DNA of 64,000 nt. Origin: Candidatus Thiodiazotropha sp. CDECU1 (GTDB lineage: Bacteria > Pseudomonadota > Gammaproteobacteria > Chromatiales > Chromatiaceae). The stretch's first letter is position 1. Each line of letters starts with the position of its first letter. Shown one piece after another: positions 49,690-58,284 of this stretch. Position numbers and translations under genes: made by a program. Below the pieces are notes generated by a model. That model did not search any database. It was not told the DNA's origin and saw only the letters and a program-made list of their open reading frames with translations. Location of the stretch: NCBI RefSeq assembly GCF_963455295.1, contig NZ_OY734020.1, forward strand, positions 434,001-498,000. Direction: 5' to 3'.

Positions 49690-50424
49690 ATGTACACGTT
49701 TAGGCAAATTTCATGGACTTTCTTAGTTCTGTTCACCCTTGCTGGTACGCAAGTTTGGTCTTACGGAACAAGCATGTCTGACAATAATCCGGGAGCTATC
49801 GCCCACACGGCTACCGTTATGGAAACCATGTCCAGTGCCGGCTATACTTATATTCGGGTTGAGGAAAAAGGTAAAACATTCTGGATTGCATTGCCTGAAA
49901 CCCAGGTTAGTGTTGGGGAAAAGGTCAGTTTTTACGAACAGATGCTAATGGAAAACTTCACTAGTAAATCACTCAATCGAACCTTTGATAGAATTCTTTT
50001 TGTCGAGGCAATTAACAGAGGAACAGATTTACCTACAAAGGCTAAAGCAAAACCATCACCAAATATAAAATCACCTGAACAACACGCTGAAGCACAAAAT
50101 CCAAAAGAATTAGCAGCCCCTGTCGGACGTTTTACTATCAAAGATATCTTTGAAAAGAAGGATGATCTGGTCGGCAAGGTAATTGAAGTAAAGGGAAAGA
50201 TATCAAAATTATCCAGTCAAATCATGGGTAGAGATTGGGTCCACATTGAAGATGGGACAGGAGCAAAGCAGGAAAATAACAATAAGATTATCTTTCGTAC
50301 AACTCAAGTTGGATTGGCTGTAGGTGACGAAGTTGTCGGGAAAGGTGTTTTATATGTCAATAAAGATTTTGGCTATGGCTACTTCTATCCGTTAATTATT
50401 GAGGATGCTGTTTTTAGTAAATGA
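49690..50424 (+). CDS. NrfJ-like periplasmic OB-fold protein
   Basis: 244-aa exported protein. The signal peptide is about 1-24. The first domain (ATVMETMSSAGYTYIRVEEKGKTFWIALPE, KSLNRTFDRILFV) matches the NrfJ-like proteins that accompany multihaem cytochrome genes in Shewanella and Geobacter. A charged linker (about 110-150) leads to a second OB-fold domain (LVGKVIEVKGKISKLSSQIMGRDWVHIEDGTG). Its AT-rich composition differs from its neighbours. A link to the cytochrome operon 1 kb upstream is suggestive only, as it reads away from it. Confidence 0.75.
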   Translation: MYTFRQISWTFLVLFTLAGTQVWSYGTSMSDNNPGAIAHTATVMETMSSAGYTYIRVEEKGKTFWIALPETQVSVGEKVSFYEQMLMENFTSKSLNRTFDRILFVEAINRGTDLPTKAKAKPSPNIKSPEQHAEAQNPKELAAPVGRFTIKDIFEKKDDLVGKVIEVKGKISKLSSQIMGRDWVHIEDGTGAKQENNNKIIFRTTQVGLAVGDEVVGKGVLYVNKDFGYGYFYPLIIEDAVFSK

Positions 50425-50936
50425 CTTTGAACAATGCATGCGGCACCCAATTAACTGGTTTCTGTTGTTCATTGTGTTCTATTCTGAATCGCTTCGGACA
50501 GAAGTCATCCTGACCGCGCTGGCCGAGGTACACTAGAGTATGCGCTGGATGGTGCCGGGAATCTGGTGGAGTTTTGGGATCAATCAACCACTAACAAGGT
50601 GGTACTGCAATAATTTAATTATTCTCATTGACTAAAATTAAAGATGAGAACGGACACAGTTTGTACCAGGTACTATCTTCACGCTGCGACCCTTATGTCA
50701 CCTGGCTGATAATGCAGCCTCAGGGACCCTGCCGCTTTGAACCATATGGCATGAATACTCGGCGGGGAAAATTATCAATAGCGTGGCGCGCCTTCGAGGC
50801 TGATGGATAACCGTTGCCCGCTATAAGCGGTTTTGTTGGTGTTTTGATTTCTATGCAAGTTGAACTTCGGCGTGTGATGATTGAGTGTTGACAGACTGGA
50901 AATTCCTTTTTTTACTGATCGCTATTTGGAAAATAG
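50425..50936. other. Intergenic region with an Rhs-type relic
   Basis: About 510 bp. Apart from the relic at 50519-50615, nothing coding is convincing; a 60-codon TTG-started frame at 50628-50810 has no Shine-Dalgarno support. Confidence 0.4.
50519..50615 (+). pseudogene. Fragment of an Rhs/YD-repeat protein
   Basis: Translation AGRGTLEYALDGAGNLVEFWD then QSTTNKVVLQ and a stop shows a YD-type repeat (L-x-Y-x-x-D-x-x-G-N-L). No start or other repeat is attached in the same frame. It is a truncated remnant of an Rhs-like polymorphic-toxin or wall-associated protein gene. Confidence 0.5.
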
Positions 50937-51980
50937 ATGTTATTTGTCGTGAATTTGCCCAGAGTGCGTCATTTGCTGATCACTGTCTTGGTATTGATGA
51001 GCGCATCCGTTGTGGCTTTTGCCGCGGAAATCGATAGCGTTACAACAAGAAATGTAGAGCTGGAAAACAGTCGTACAGCCATTAATCAAATCTTTAATCA
51101 ACGACTCAAGGAGGGTATTGACGAAGCAAATCGGAAACGCATAAGCATACATGCAGTGGGCGATCTTGAGCTCTACCGGGAAGGTGAGTATTGCGACGAG
51201 CAAGTGCTCTACAGGGAACTCAGAAAGGCTATCTTTAAATCCAACTCCGTGACATGGGGGCTTAAGGGTTACCATCTCGATATTCAGTTGCGAAGCCTGC
51301 TTGTCAGGAACAGCTACTCTCTGCCTCTGAATGACTCGATCTATCGCGATATCGACTATATCGAGGGCATCTCACTGAATTTGAAGCAGCTAAGTGATGT
51401 GGTGCATGTTGAAGGCAACCTCATCGGTGTCGACAAGCTCGGCCACTTTTTTGCTGAAGGATGGCGTTATTTCGAGTTGATGGAGTACGATAACAGGTCT
51501 CTGTCAGATGTGCTTGCCTGGGGTAGAGAGAAGGAGTCAGGTCTGTTTGGCTATAGCACTACCGGTATTTTTTCCTATGCTGACCTGGTCGCCAACTTCA
51601 ATGGTATGCGTTTCTGGAACAAGGTGCTGCTTAAGCACGACGATCCCTTGAAAGGCGTGATTGCCAATCTGTTGGAAAGGCCCTATGTCACTTGCGATAT
51701 CCAGATCATCGATTCATTTAAAGCCGGTGAGATCGTAAGGGCCTGGGAATTTAGCGTCGAGTTCGATATTGAGGATTTTATTGATGGAAGCTGGGATGAG
51801 GGGAATAACTGCAACAGCTACGCCGATCCGGTCATCGAGGAAAAGGTGGTTAAGCGAATTCATGATATTGACCAAAACTTTACCTGTCCCTATCAAAAGG
51901 AGGCGTGTACTCGGGCACGTGTCAAGTATGGTGAATTATCAAGAAACCTGCTGCACCCATTTTGTTTGAGGGCAAAGTAA
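50937..51980 (+). CDS. Exported conserved hypothetical protein
   Basis: 347-aa protein with a signal peptide (about 1-29, ending AFAAE). A conserved-looking core holds DKLGHFFAEGWRYFELM (about 166-182; His and Glu could bind metal) and GYSTTGIFSYADLVANFNGMRFW (about 203-225). Later cysteines (YVTCDIQ, NNCNSYADP, FTCPYQKEACTR, HPFCLRAK) may pair as disulfides. I recall uncharacterised homologues with the D-x-x-x-H-F-F and FSYADL-x-AN elements but no function. It is convergent with the SAM hydrolase gene. Confidence 0.75.
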   Translation: MLFVVNLPRVRHLLITVLVLMSASVVAFAAEIDSVTTRNVELENSRTAINQIFNQRLKEGIDEANRKRISIHAVGDLELYREGEYCDEQVLYRELRKAIFKSNSVTWGLKGYHLDIQLRSLLVRNSYSLPLNDSIYRDIDYIEGISLNLKQLSDVVHVEGNLIGVDKLGHFFAEGWRYFELMEYDNRSLSDVLAWGREKESGLFGYSTTGIFSYADLVANFNGMRFWNKVLLKHDDPLKGVIANLLERPYVTCDIQIIDSFKAGEIVRAWEFSVEFDIEDFIDGSWDEGNNCNSYADPVIEEKVVKRIHDIDQNFTCPYQKEACTRARVKYGELSRNLLHPFCLRAK

Positions 51981-52014
51981 TTGTGAATTTAATTAACTGC
52001 CAATGGAATTGTTC

Positions 52015-52764
52015 CTAAACCTCGACTGTCATGCCTAAGTCGAGGTTAAGAAGAGTTGCTATATTTCCGCGGTTGATAGCGAATTCCACCAAACCATTGG
52101 AGTTGCGGTACCAAAACGCCTGACCTGCAGGAACCTCAGAGAATGTCCGTGCATAACCTAATCTAGTCCCCTTGATGAAAAATAACTTGTCATCCCTGAC
52201 AGCTTCTGCGCTGATACCCGTCATCGCATTGCCGTAGTTATCGATATAGATAATTCGTCTATCATCGACTGGTAAATCATATCCAACTAATTGATCTAAA
52301 TTGAGGGGGCTTCCCTCAACATCTTTGCCGGCCGCTAGTTTGGCGGCTACGGGTGCAAATAGATCCCGTCCGTGAAAGGTATCGGAGAGCTCGTGGGGGC
52401 GCCAGTCGATGGTCTCGATTTCGCATCTTTCGTGACGGCGTAGAACAGGGATGAACAGGCCATTGTCAGGGCCGACAAACAGCTGCCTTTCACTCTTGAT
52501 CATGATGGGCCGTCTGTTTCCCCCTACACCTGGGTCTACTACAGATAAGACCAGAGTATGCAACGGCAGCTTGTCGCATAGGCAGGACAATAACAGTCCG
52601 GCAGATTGAGGATCGAACATCGGTGCATCCGCCATCAGTGTTACATGGGGTATCTCTGGAGCCTGGGTTGCGAGCACGGCTGCCATTTGGCCCTGGTAAG
52701 GACCGCTGGGGCCAAAGTCGGTATACATGGCAATCAGAGGGATTCGATGCTTATTCAAATGCAT
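52015..52764 (-). CDS. SAM hydrolase / SAM hydroxide adenosyltransferase (DUF62 family)
   Basis: 249-aa cytosolic enzyme that converts S-adenosylmethionine to adenosine and methionine using water. The family signature is complete: ALYTDFG-type start (IAMYTDFGPSGPYQGQM with the catalytic Asp), VVDPGVGG, FVGPDNGLF, DTFHGRDLFAPVAAKLA and YIDNYGNAMT. The start chosen (52764) fits the family; an ATG at 52806 adds 14 residues. In this family the paired D-R-H residues activate a hydroxide; the relevant His is in TFHGRD. The biological role is probably to limit SAM, by family analogy. No operon partner. Confidence 0.88.
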   Translation of the reverse strand: MHLNKHRIPLIAMYTDFGPSGPYQGQMAAVLATQAPEIPHVTLMADAPMFDPQSAGLLLSCLCDKLPLHTLVLSVVDPGVGGNRRPIMIKSERQLFVGPDNGLFIPVLRRHERCEIETIDWRPHELSDTFHGRDLFAPVAAKLAAGKDVEGSPLNLDQLVGYDLPVDDRRIIYIDNYGNAMTGISAEAVRDDKLFFIKGTRLGYARTFSEVPAGQAFWYRNSNGLVEFAINRGNIATLLNLDLGMTVEV

Positions 52765-53234
52765 TGAGTTAGGATACACCCAATGAGCATTCAGCAGACA
52801 GAACACGACTACCAGAGTAACCTGCCGTACTACTCCTCGAACGGTGTGTATTCGATCTGTCGTTCATTTCTGCAGCGTGCAACCAGTAAATAAAGAAGAG
52901 ACTTAGCAGCGATAGATCATAAGGAAATTCTCATAATTAGCCTCTAGTATAATTTTATTATACACACGACGTTATTGCTGGAAACTAGTCTATATCAGCT
53001 GTTGCTGCTAGTCTGAGGTTGAGGATAAGCACGCAAGGATGTGTTAGAACGTGTCGGCAGTAATGGTACAGACCTCTCTCTGGCTGCTCACCGGGTCTTT
53101 CAGATACTGTAGAGTAGGGCATGGATGGATCGAAGATCGCCACTTGTCCCTCAAGCGTAATGAATCAAGGCATAGGATTCGAGTGGTCCAAAACCAGTCG
53201 ATAATTGCGGGTAATAACTAACGAGGAGGGTTCC
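52765..53234. other. Intergenic region before the TRAP operon
   Basis: About 470 bp carrying the divergent promoters of the SAM hydrolase and TRAP genes. No sigma-54 GG-N10-GC site or other operator was recognised. A Shine-Dalgarno AGGAGG at 53223-53228 belongs to dctP. Confidence 0.45.
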
Positions 53235-54383
53235 ATGACTCAAAACCAAAAAAGTCAGGATCAAGAAACAGCGCCTGACAACACTACTGACATGCGCCGT
53301 CGCCAGTTTCTCAAAACCTCGGCAGCCGCCGGTGCACTGACCATTACCGGCGCACCATTTATCGGTAATGCGGTAGCTGCCAAAACCACAACCTGGAAGA
53401 TTCAAACCTCATGGCCCGGTGGAATAGGCCTGGAGGTGTTCAAGGACTGGTGTAACGGTATCGCTGAAAAAACCGGAGGTGAGCTGGCATTCAAACCCTT
53501 CGGCGCTAAGGATGTGGTTGGGGAGTTCCAACTATTTGATGCGGTGAAGAACGGGGTTCTCGATGCCATGAATCCCTTCACCCTCTACTGGGCCGGGCGC
53601 ATGCCATTGGCGGTTTTTCTTTCATCCTATCCTCTTGGGCTGCGCAATCCCCATGAGTGGGATACCTTCTATTATGGGCTCGGTGGCCTGGAGTTGGCGC
53701 GGGAAGCCTTTGGTAAGATGGGGCTCTATTTTGTCGGACCTATTCATCACGGCCCCAATATCATCCACTCCAAGGTGCCCATCCGCTCCATCGATGATTT
53801 TCGCGGACGCAAGATGCGCCTGCCCGGCGGCATGGTGGCGGAGGTATTCCAGGCGGCCGGTGCGAAGACTACCCTGCTGCCCGGCTCGGAGATCTTCCCG
53901 GCCTTGGAGAAGGGGACCATCGACGTGGCGGACTACGTGGGCCCGGCGATCAACCACGCCCTGGGTTTCCATCAGGTGACCAAGTACATCTCCATGGGAC
54001 CGCCGGGATTCATGTCCCTCTATCAGCCGGTGGATCTGATGGATCTCACCGTTTCGCAAAAGTCCTGGGATAAGCTGTCTGCGAATATGAAGCAGTTCGT
54101 GGAGATGGAGGTACACACCTACTCCGATCTGCATCATGCGGCGATTCAGGCGGCCGATCAGAAGGCTTGGAAGAAATTCGAGGAGGCCGGTACGGAAGTC
54201 ACCCGTCTTACCGAGGAAGACGTAGAGGCCTTCACGCTGCTCTCCGTACCCCTGTGGTACAAATGGGCGAATAAAGATGCCTATGCGGCCAAGGCCTTCA
54301 AGATCCAGTTGGAGTATATGATGTCGGGCTCCCTGGGTTATGTGGATAAGGAGATGATCAAAGGACAGTCTTTGAAAGCTTGA
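53235..54383 (+). CDS. dctP: TRAP transporter substrate-binding protein (Tat-exported)
   Basis: Periplasmic receptor of a tripartite ATP-independent importer for carboxylates (TakP-like by pattern; the substrate is not determinable). 382 aa with a twin-arginine signal near residues 21-50 (RRRQFLKTSAAAGA ... AVAA). The mature part begins TTWKIQTSWPGGIGLEVF and carries RKMRLPGGMVAEVFQAAG, which includes the conserved ligand-carboxylate arginine region, and ALEKGTIDVADYVGP. The ATG at 53235 has AGGAGG 6 nt upstream and sits well before the Tat motif; an in-frame ATG at 53205 is weaker. First gene of dctPQM. Confidence 0.9.
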   Translation: MTQNQKSQDQETAPDNTTDMRRRQFLKTSAAAGALTITGAPFIGNAVAAKTTTWKIQTSWPGGIGLEVFKDWCNGIAEKTGGELAFKPFGAKDVVGEFQLFDAVKNGVLDAMNPFTLYWAGRMPLAVFLSSYPLGLRNPHEWDTFYYGLGGLELAREAFGKMGLYFVGPIHHGPNIIHSKVPIRSIDDFRGRKMRLPGGMVAEVFQAAGAKTTLLPGSEIFPALEKGTIDVADYVGPAINHALGFHQVTKYISMGPPGFMSLYQPVDLMDLTVSQKSWDKLSANMKQFVEMEVHTYSDLHHAAIQAADQKAWKKFEEAGTEVTRLTEEDVEAFTLLSVPLWYKWANKDAYAAKAFKIQLEYMMSGSLGYVDKEMIKGQSLKA

Positions 54384-54399
54384 TCCAGTGATGAGCAGA

Positions 54400-54425
54400 C
54401 GGGGCCTGCCCAAGAGCAGGCCCCG
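54400..54425 (+). terminator. Hairpin between dctP and dctQ (partial terminator or processing site)
   Basis: CGGGGCCTGC and GCAGGCCCCG form a perfect 10-bp stem with a six-base loop. No T-run follows, so it probably stabilises the dctP message or attenuates transcription into dctQM, giving more binding protein than permease. Confidence 0.7.
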
Positions 54426-54493
54426 CACTACCCACTATCCTACGAAGAATAACTGCTGCGCCATGGGTGGGTGCAGTCGGGAGACCCGGTCCC

Positions 54494-55630
54494 ATGCCTG
54501 AGATCAGCTTTGTACTGCCACACTGGCTCTACTGGAGTGGTCTGATCCTGTTTCCTCTATTGGCCATGGTGCTGTTCCGCAAGGCAGCACTCAAGCAATC
54601 GACTAAACCTCTTTCCCTCTCACTCGGCTATTTTCTGCTCATCGTTGGCGGAATTTTCGGCGTGCACAGGCTCTATCTGAAAAGTTTTTGGGCGCTGGCC
54701 TTCATCTCCCTCTTCATCTCGCTGTTGGTGGTGAATGTGGAGGTGCGGAGTATGCGTGATGATCTTTCCGCTGCACAAAATGGGGTCAAGCTGGCGGAAT
54801 TCAGGGTGCAGCGTGGGCAAAAGGCGGTCGAGAAGGGGCGCCGAAACGCAGAACAACGTCTCAGTGATGCCAAGCAGAAGCTGACCGGGGCCAGATTATC
54901 ACTGGAAGAGGCACAACAGGGGAGTGAGAATTGGAGTGGCATAGCCCAAATCCTGGGTGGTGGTATGCTGCTTCTGCTGCTTATCGATCTGGTGTTGATG
55001 CCGAAACTGATCCGACAGCGCAACCAGATTGAAAAGTTAGAGCCGGATGAGGGCTTTCATTGTCCTGTTGTAGAAGAGGAGCATGAAGACCGGTTCGAAC
55101 CCCTTCTGATTAACCGGGTAATATCCCACATCAATGGTGTGGCTGGTGAGTTTGTCGCTTACTGGTCGGTGATTGCAGTATTCGTCTACTACTACGAAGT
55201 CATCGTCCGCTATGTCTTCAATTCACCCACCAACTGGGCTCACGAGAGCATGTTTCTGATGTTTGGCATGCAGTATCTCATTGCCGGTGGTTTTGTCTTG
55301 CGTGAAGGGGCGCATGTACGGGTGGATGTGATCTACAATCACTTCTCCAACCGTGCCAAAGCAATGGTGGATGTCGTAACATCCATCTTCTTTTTTATCT
55401 TTATGCTCACCCTGTTGATGACCGGTTGGACCTTTTTCTATGACTCCTATGAGGTGAATGAGGTGTCTATCTCCGAGTGGGGTATCCAATATTGGCCGAT
55501 CAAACTGGCGCTCTCAATTGGCGCGCTGCTGCTCTTGATTCAGGGCATCGCCCAGTTGATCAAAGACATATTGGTTGTGATCAAACCAGACACAGTGAGC
55601 TTGGATGCGGAAGTGAGGCCGGAAGGGTAG
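54494..55630 (+). CDS. dctQ: TM2-domain/DctQ fusion, TRAP small permease subunit
   Basis: Small integral subunit of a TRAP importer, here 378 aa instead of the usual 160-200. The N-terminal third has two to three helices with LSLGYFLLIVGGIFGVHRLYLKS, the G-x-x-G-x-H-R-x-Y-L motif of TM2-domain proteins. A charged coiled coil (about 95-150) and another helix follow. The DctQ domain proper starts at about 205 with four helices; its signature is YEVIVRYVFNSPTNWAHESMFLMFGMQYLI. Fusion of a TM2 module and coiled coil to DctQ is unusual. The ATG at 54494 is preferred over an in-frame GTG at 54467. Confidence 0.85.
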   Translation: MPEISFVLPHWLYWSGLILFPLLAMVLFRKAALKQSTKPLSLSLGYFLLIVGGIFGVHRLYLKSFWALAFISLFISLLVVNVEVRSMRDDLSAAQNGVKLAEFRVQRGQKAVEKGRRNAEQRLSDAKQKLTGARLSLEEAQQGSENWSGIAQILGGGMLLLLLIDLVLMPKLIRQRNQIEKLEPDEGFHCPVVEEEHEDRFEPLLINRVISHINGVAGEFVAYWSVIAVFVYYYEVIVRYVFNSPTNWAHESMFLMFGMQYLIAGGFVLREGAHVRVDVIYNHFSNRAKAMVDVVTSIFFFIFMLTLLMTGWTFFYDSYEVNEVSISEWGIQYWPIKLALSIGALLLLIQGIAQLIKDILVVIKPDTVSLDAEVRPEG

Positions 55631-55634
55631 CGCC

Positions 55635-56999
55635 ATGGGACTGGAAATCGATATCTTATGGTTGACCGTCCTTATGTTCGGTTCTTTGTTGGTGCTGCTG
55701 ATGGCAGGATTACCCCTGGCCTTTGTCACCGGCGGCCTGGCTTGTGTTTTCTTGTTCCTGTTCGGCGATGCCGCGATGCTGAACATCTTGCCGTCACGCA
55801 TCTTCCCCCTGATGACCAACTACCAGTTGTCGGCGATCCCGTTGTTCATCTTCATGGCCTCGATGTTGGAGCGGGCGGGGATCATCGAAGAGCTCTACGA
55901 TATGGTCTACAAGATCCTCGGTGGCTTACGCGGCGGGCTGGCCATATCCACTATCATCGCCTCTACCCTGCTGGCCGCGATGTGCGGCGTCATCGGCGCC
56001 ACCGAAGTGACCATGGGCATGATCGCCCTCCCGGCCATGATACGTCGCCACTACCATCCGACCATCGCCTGTGGCTCCATCCTGGCTGGCGGGACCCTGG
56101 GGATTCTGATCCCCCCGTCGATCCTGGCCATCCTGTTTGCGGTAATAGCGCAGCAGTCGGTGGGCGAACTCTTCATCGGCGCGGTTATTCCCGGCCTGAT
56201 CCTTTCCAGTCTCTATATCATCTATGTGGCGACCGCCACTACCATAAAACCGTCATGGGGGCCGCCGCTGCCGAAAGAGGAGCGGGTGACGACCCGGGAA
56301 AAGATTCGCCTGCTGGGTAACATGTTCGCCCCCCTGGTATTGGTGGCCTTGGTGCTGGGCATCATCTTCGCCGGCATCGCAACCCCGGTGGAGGCTGCGG
56401 GGGTTGGTACCTTCGGCGCCCTGGTGGTGGCCGCCATGCATCGACGTCTCAGCATCGAGAACATCCGTTCCGCTGCCATCACCACCCTGCGGGTTACCGG
56501 GATGGTGCTCTGGATCATCTTCGGTGCCACCCTGTTTGTCGGCTTCTACGTGGTCAACGGCGGGCAGGAATTCGTCAATGAAACTATAGCCGGTACCGGT
56601 CTGGGGCCCTATGGGGTGTTGATATTGATGATGGTGATCCTGGTCATCCTGGGCATGTTTCTCGACTGGGTCGGCATCCTGTTGCTGGCGGTACCGATAT
56701 TCATTCCACTGATGAAGACCATGAGCTTCGATGGCGTCTTCGGTCTGCCGGGAGTCAGTCCGCAGGAGTTACCCCTATGGTTCGGTGTGGTCTATATGGT
56801 CAACATGCAGATGTCATTTATCAGTCCGCCCTTCGGCTATGCCCTCTTCTATCTGAAGAGCGTCGCCCCCCCCGAGGTGACCATGGGGCAGATCTATCGA
56901 TCCTCGCTACCCTTCCTCTTTCTGCAGGCTGTCGGCCTGGCGATCTGTATTATTTTTCCGGAAGTCGTCCTATGGCTGCCGAGGCAGGTTTATGGTTGA
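55635..56999 (+). CDS. dctM: TRAP transporter large permease subunit
   Basis: 454-aa inner-membrane permease with about twelve helices and the DctM order LLMAGLPLAFVTGG, AMCGVIGATEVTMG, GGTLGILIPPSILAILFAVIAQQSVGELF and FLDWVGILLLAVPIFIPLM. The ion- and substrate-moving subunit of the TRAP system. It starts 4 bp after the dctQ stop with GGAAGGG upstream. Normal in length. Confidence 0.95.
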   Translation: MGLEIDILWLTVLMFGSLLVLLMAGLPLAFVTGGLACVFLFLFGDAAMLNILPSRIFPLMTNYQLSAIPLFIFMASMLERAGIIEELYDMVYKILGGLRGGLAISTIIASTLLAAMCGVIGATEVTMGMIALPAMIRRHYHPTIACGSILAGGTLGILIPPSILAILFAVIAQQSVGELFIGAVIPGLILSSLYIIYVATATTIKPSWGPPLPKEERVTTREKIRLLGNMFAPLVLVALVLGIIFAGIATPVEAAGVGTFGALVVAAMHRRLSIENIRSAAITTLRVTGMVLWIIFGATLFVGFYVVNGGQEFVNETIAGTGLGPYGVLILMMVILVILGMFLDWVGILLLAVPIFIPLMKTMSFDGVFGLPGVSPQELPLWFGVVYMVNMQMSFISPPFGYALFYLKSVAPPEVTMGQIYRSSLPFLFLQAVGLAICIIFPEVVLWLPRQVYG

Positions 57000-57137
57000 T
57001 GCTTTGTCCAGCTGTGAAGAAGGCTATGCTTCTGTGCTTTGTTAGTGCTGGGTAGTTACTAAGTACGTCAATGGACAGATGCTGAAGCAGACTGTAATGT
57101 AATGCGAATTCAAGGAATATATTCAGCAGGGAGTGCC

Positions 57138-58004
57138 ATGATCGACCCTACCTTTATCCTAAAAGACTATGACGAAGCCACCTACCTGAAACTCAATCCG
57201 GATGTGAGTGCGGCTGTCGATAATCGATCATTCGCATCCGGCTTGGAGCATTGTTTGATCTATGGGATATATGAGGATCGTCCCGGGCTTCCGCGATCCA
57301 TGCGCGAGCATATGCGAAGCCATCCTCATGATTCGATGTCGCCACCTAGCTATTTACGCACCAGGGTGCATGGGGATGAGAGCCTGCAAGATTTTGAAAA
57401 TGCAGGTAAGTTATTGTCTTATGATCTTTTTTCATTTTTTTATTCACATGCCGAGAAAGCCGGGGGTAATCGCGTATTTGACTTTGGCTGCGGTTGTGGC
57501 CGAGTTGTCAGATATCTCTCCAAGCTGTTCTCGCAAAATCAATTTTACGCCAGCGATATTGACCATGAGGCGATCGCATGGTGCCGGGATAAGCTATCGG
57601 ATATATGTGATTTCACTGCTAACAATAGCTTTCCACCACTTCCGTTCGATAGTAACTATTTTGATTTCATCTACTCGATCTCGGTGTTTACCCATCTCCC
57701 GGAGGAGATGCATCTCGTTTGGCTGGAGGAGTTAAGGCGAGTAACCAAGAGGAATGGTTATCTGCTCCTTACAACCCATAGCGAGCAGCTTGCGCCAAAA
57801 GAGATTCAACCAAGGCTAAACGAGCATGGTTTCTACTATTCGGTTGCCGGTGGAACAGATGGCTTGCCCGATTTTTATCAGACCAGTTTTCACACTGAAC
57901 AATATATTCGGAGTACTTGGGGAAGGTATTTAGAAATAGTCAAAATCGTTAAAAAAGGCATAATGAATCATCAGGATCTAGTGATATGCAGGAACTCCCT
58001 TTGA
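57138..58004 (+). CDS. Class I SAM-dependent methyltransferase with N-terminal glycan-locus motif
   Basis: 288-aa protein. The first ~45 residues (FILKDYDEATYLKLNPDVSAAVDNRSFASGLEHCLIYGIYEDR) match a motif seen at the ends of glycosyltransferases and surface-glycan enzymes (Y-L-x-x-N-P-D-V, then G-x-x-H-x-x-x-x-G-x-x-E-x-R). The SAM-binding domain begins NRVFDFGCGCGRVVRYLSKLF and has YASDIDHEAI, FDFIYSISVFTHLPEEMH and RVTKRNGYLLLTTHS. Probably methylates a polysaccharide or its precursor. The ATG at 57138 has CAGGGAG 5 nt upstream; an ATG at 57102 is less likely. Confidence 0.85.
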   Translation: MIDPTFILKDYDEATYLKLNPDVSAAVDNRSFASGLEHCLIYGIYEDRPGLPRSMREHMRSHPHDSMSPPSYLRTRVHGDESLQDFENAGKLLSYDLFSFFYSHAEKAGGNRVFDFGCGCGRVVRYLSKLFSQNQFYASDIDHEAIAWCRDKLSDICDFTANNSFPPLPFDSNYFDFIYSISVFTHLPEEMHLVWLEELRRVTKRNGYLLLTTHSEQLAPKEIQPRLNEHGFYYSVAGGTDGLPDFYQTSFHTEQYIRSTWGRYLEIVKIVKKGIMNHQDLVICRNSL

Positions 58005-58120
58005 TCCTGGGGTGGCAACGCAGAGTATCAAGTGACAGTTTAATCACTGCTGTATCTGGGTGGTTCGGCCTCTTCCTGTCCCATCAAACATAATCCTAGC
58101 TAACGTATGTGAGCCAAACG

Positions 58121-58147
58121 GATGGGAACAATCTTCCTGTTCCCATC
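58121..58147. other. Perfect intergenic hairpin
   Basis: GATGGGAACA, loop ATCTTCC, TGTTCCCATC: a 10-bp perfect stem in the 280-bp gap after the methyltransferase gene. No T-run follows, so it is a weak terminator or an mRNA-processing element. Confidence 0.5.
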
Positions 58148-58284
58148 TGCTGCAACTCCTGCGCCTATCTCTATGATCTAGATGTGCATAATCAGCGGAG
58201 CCGTATGACTTTACTGCAGCCGAGGCTGTGATTGTGGGGGTTGCTCTAAAGTTTTAGCTCCCCTATCCGTTAACATCATAATTA

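Noticed and set aside
52017-52049. AACCTCGAC/GTCGAGGTT inverted repeat as a terminator
   Set aside because: It lies mainly inside the SAM hydrolase coding end and has no T-run on either strand.
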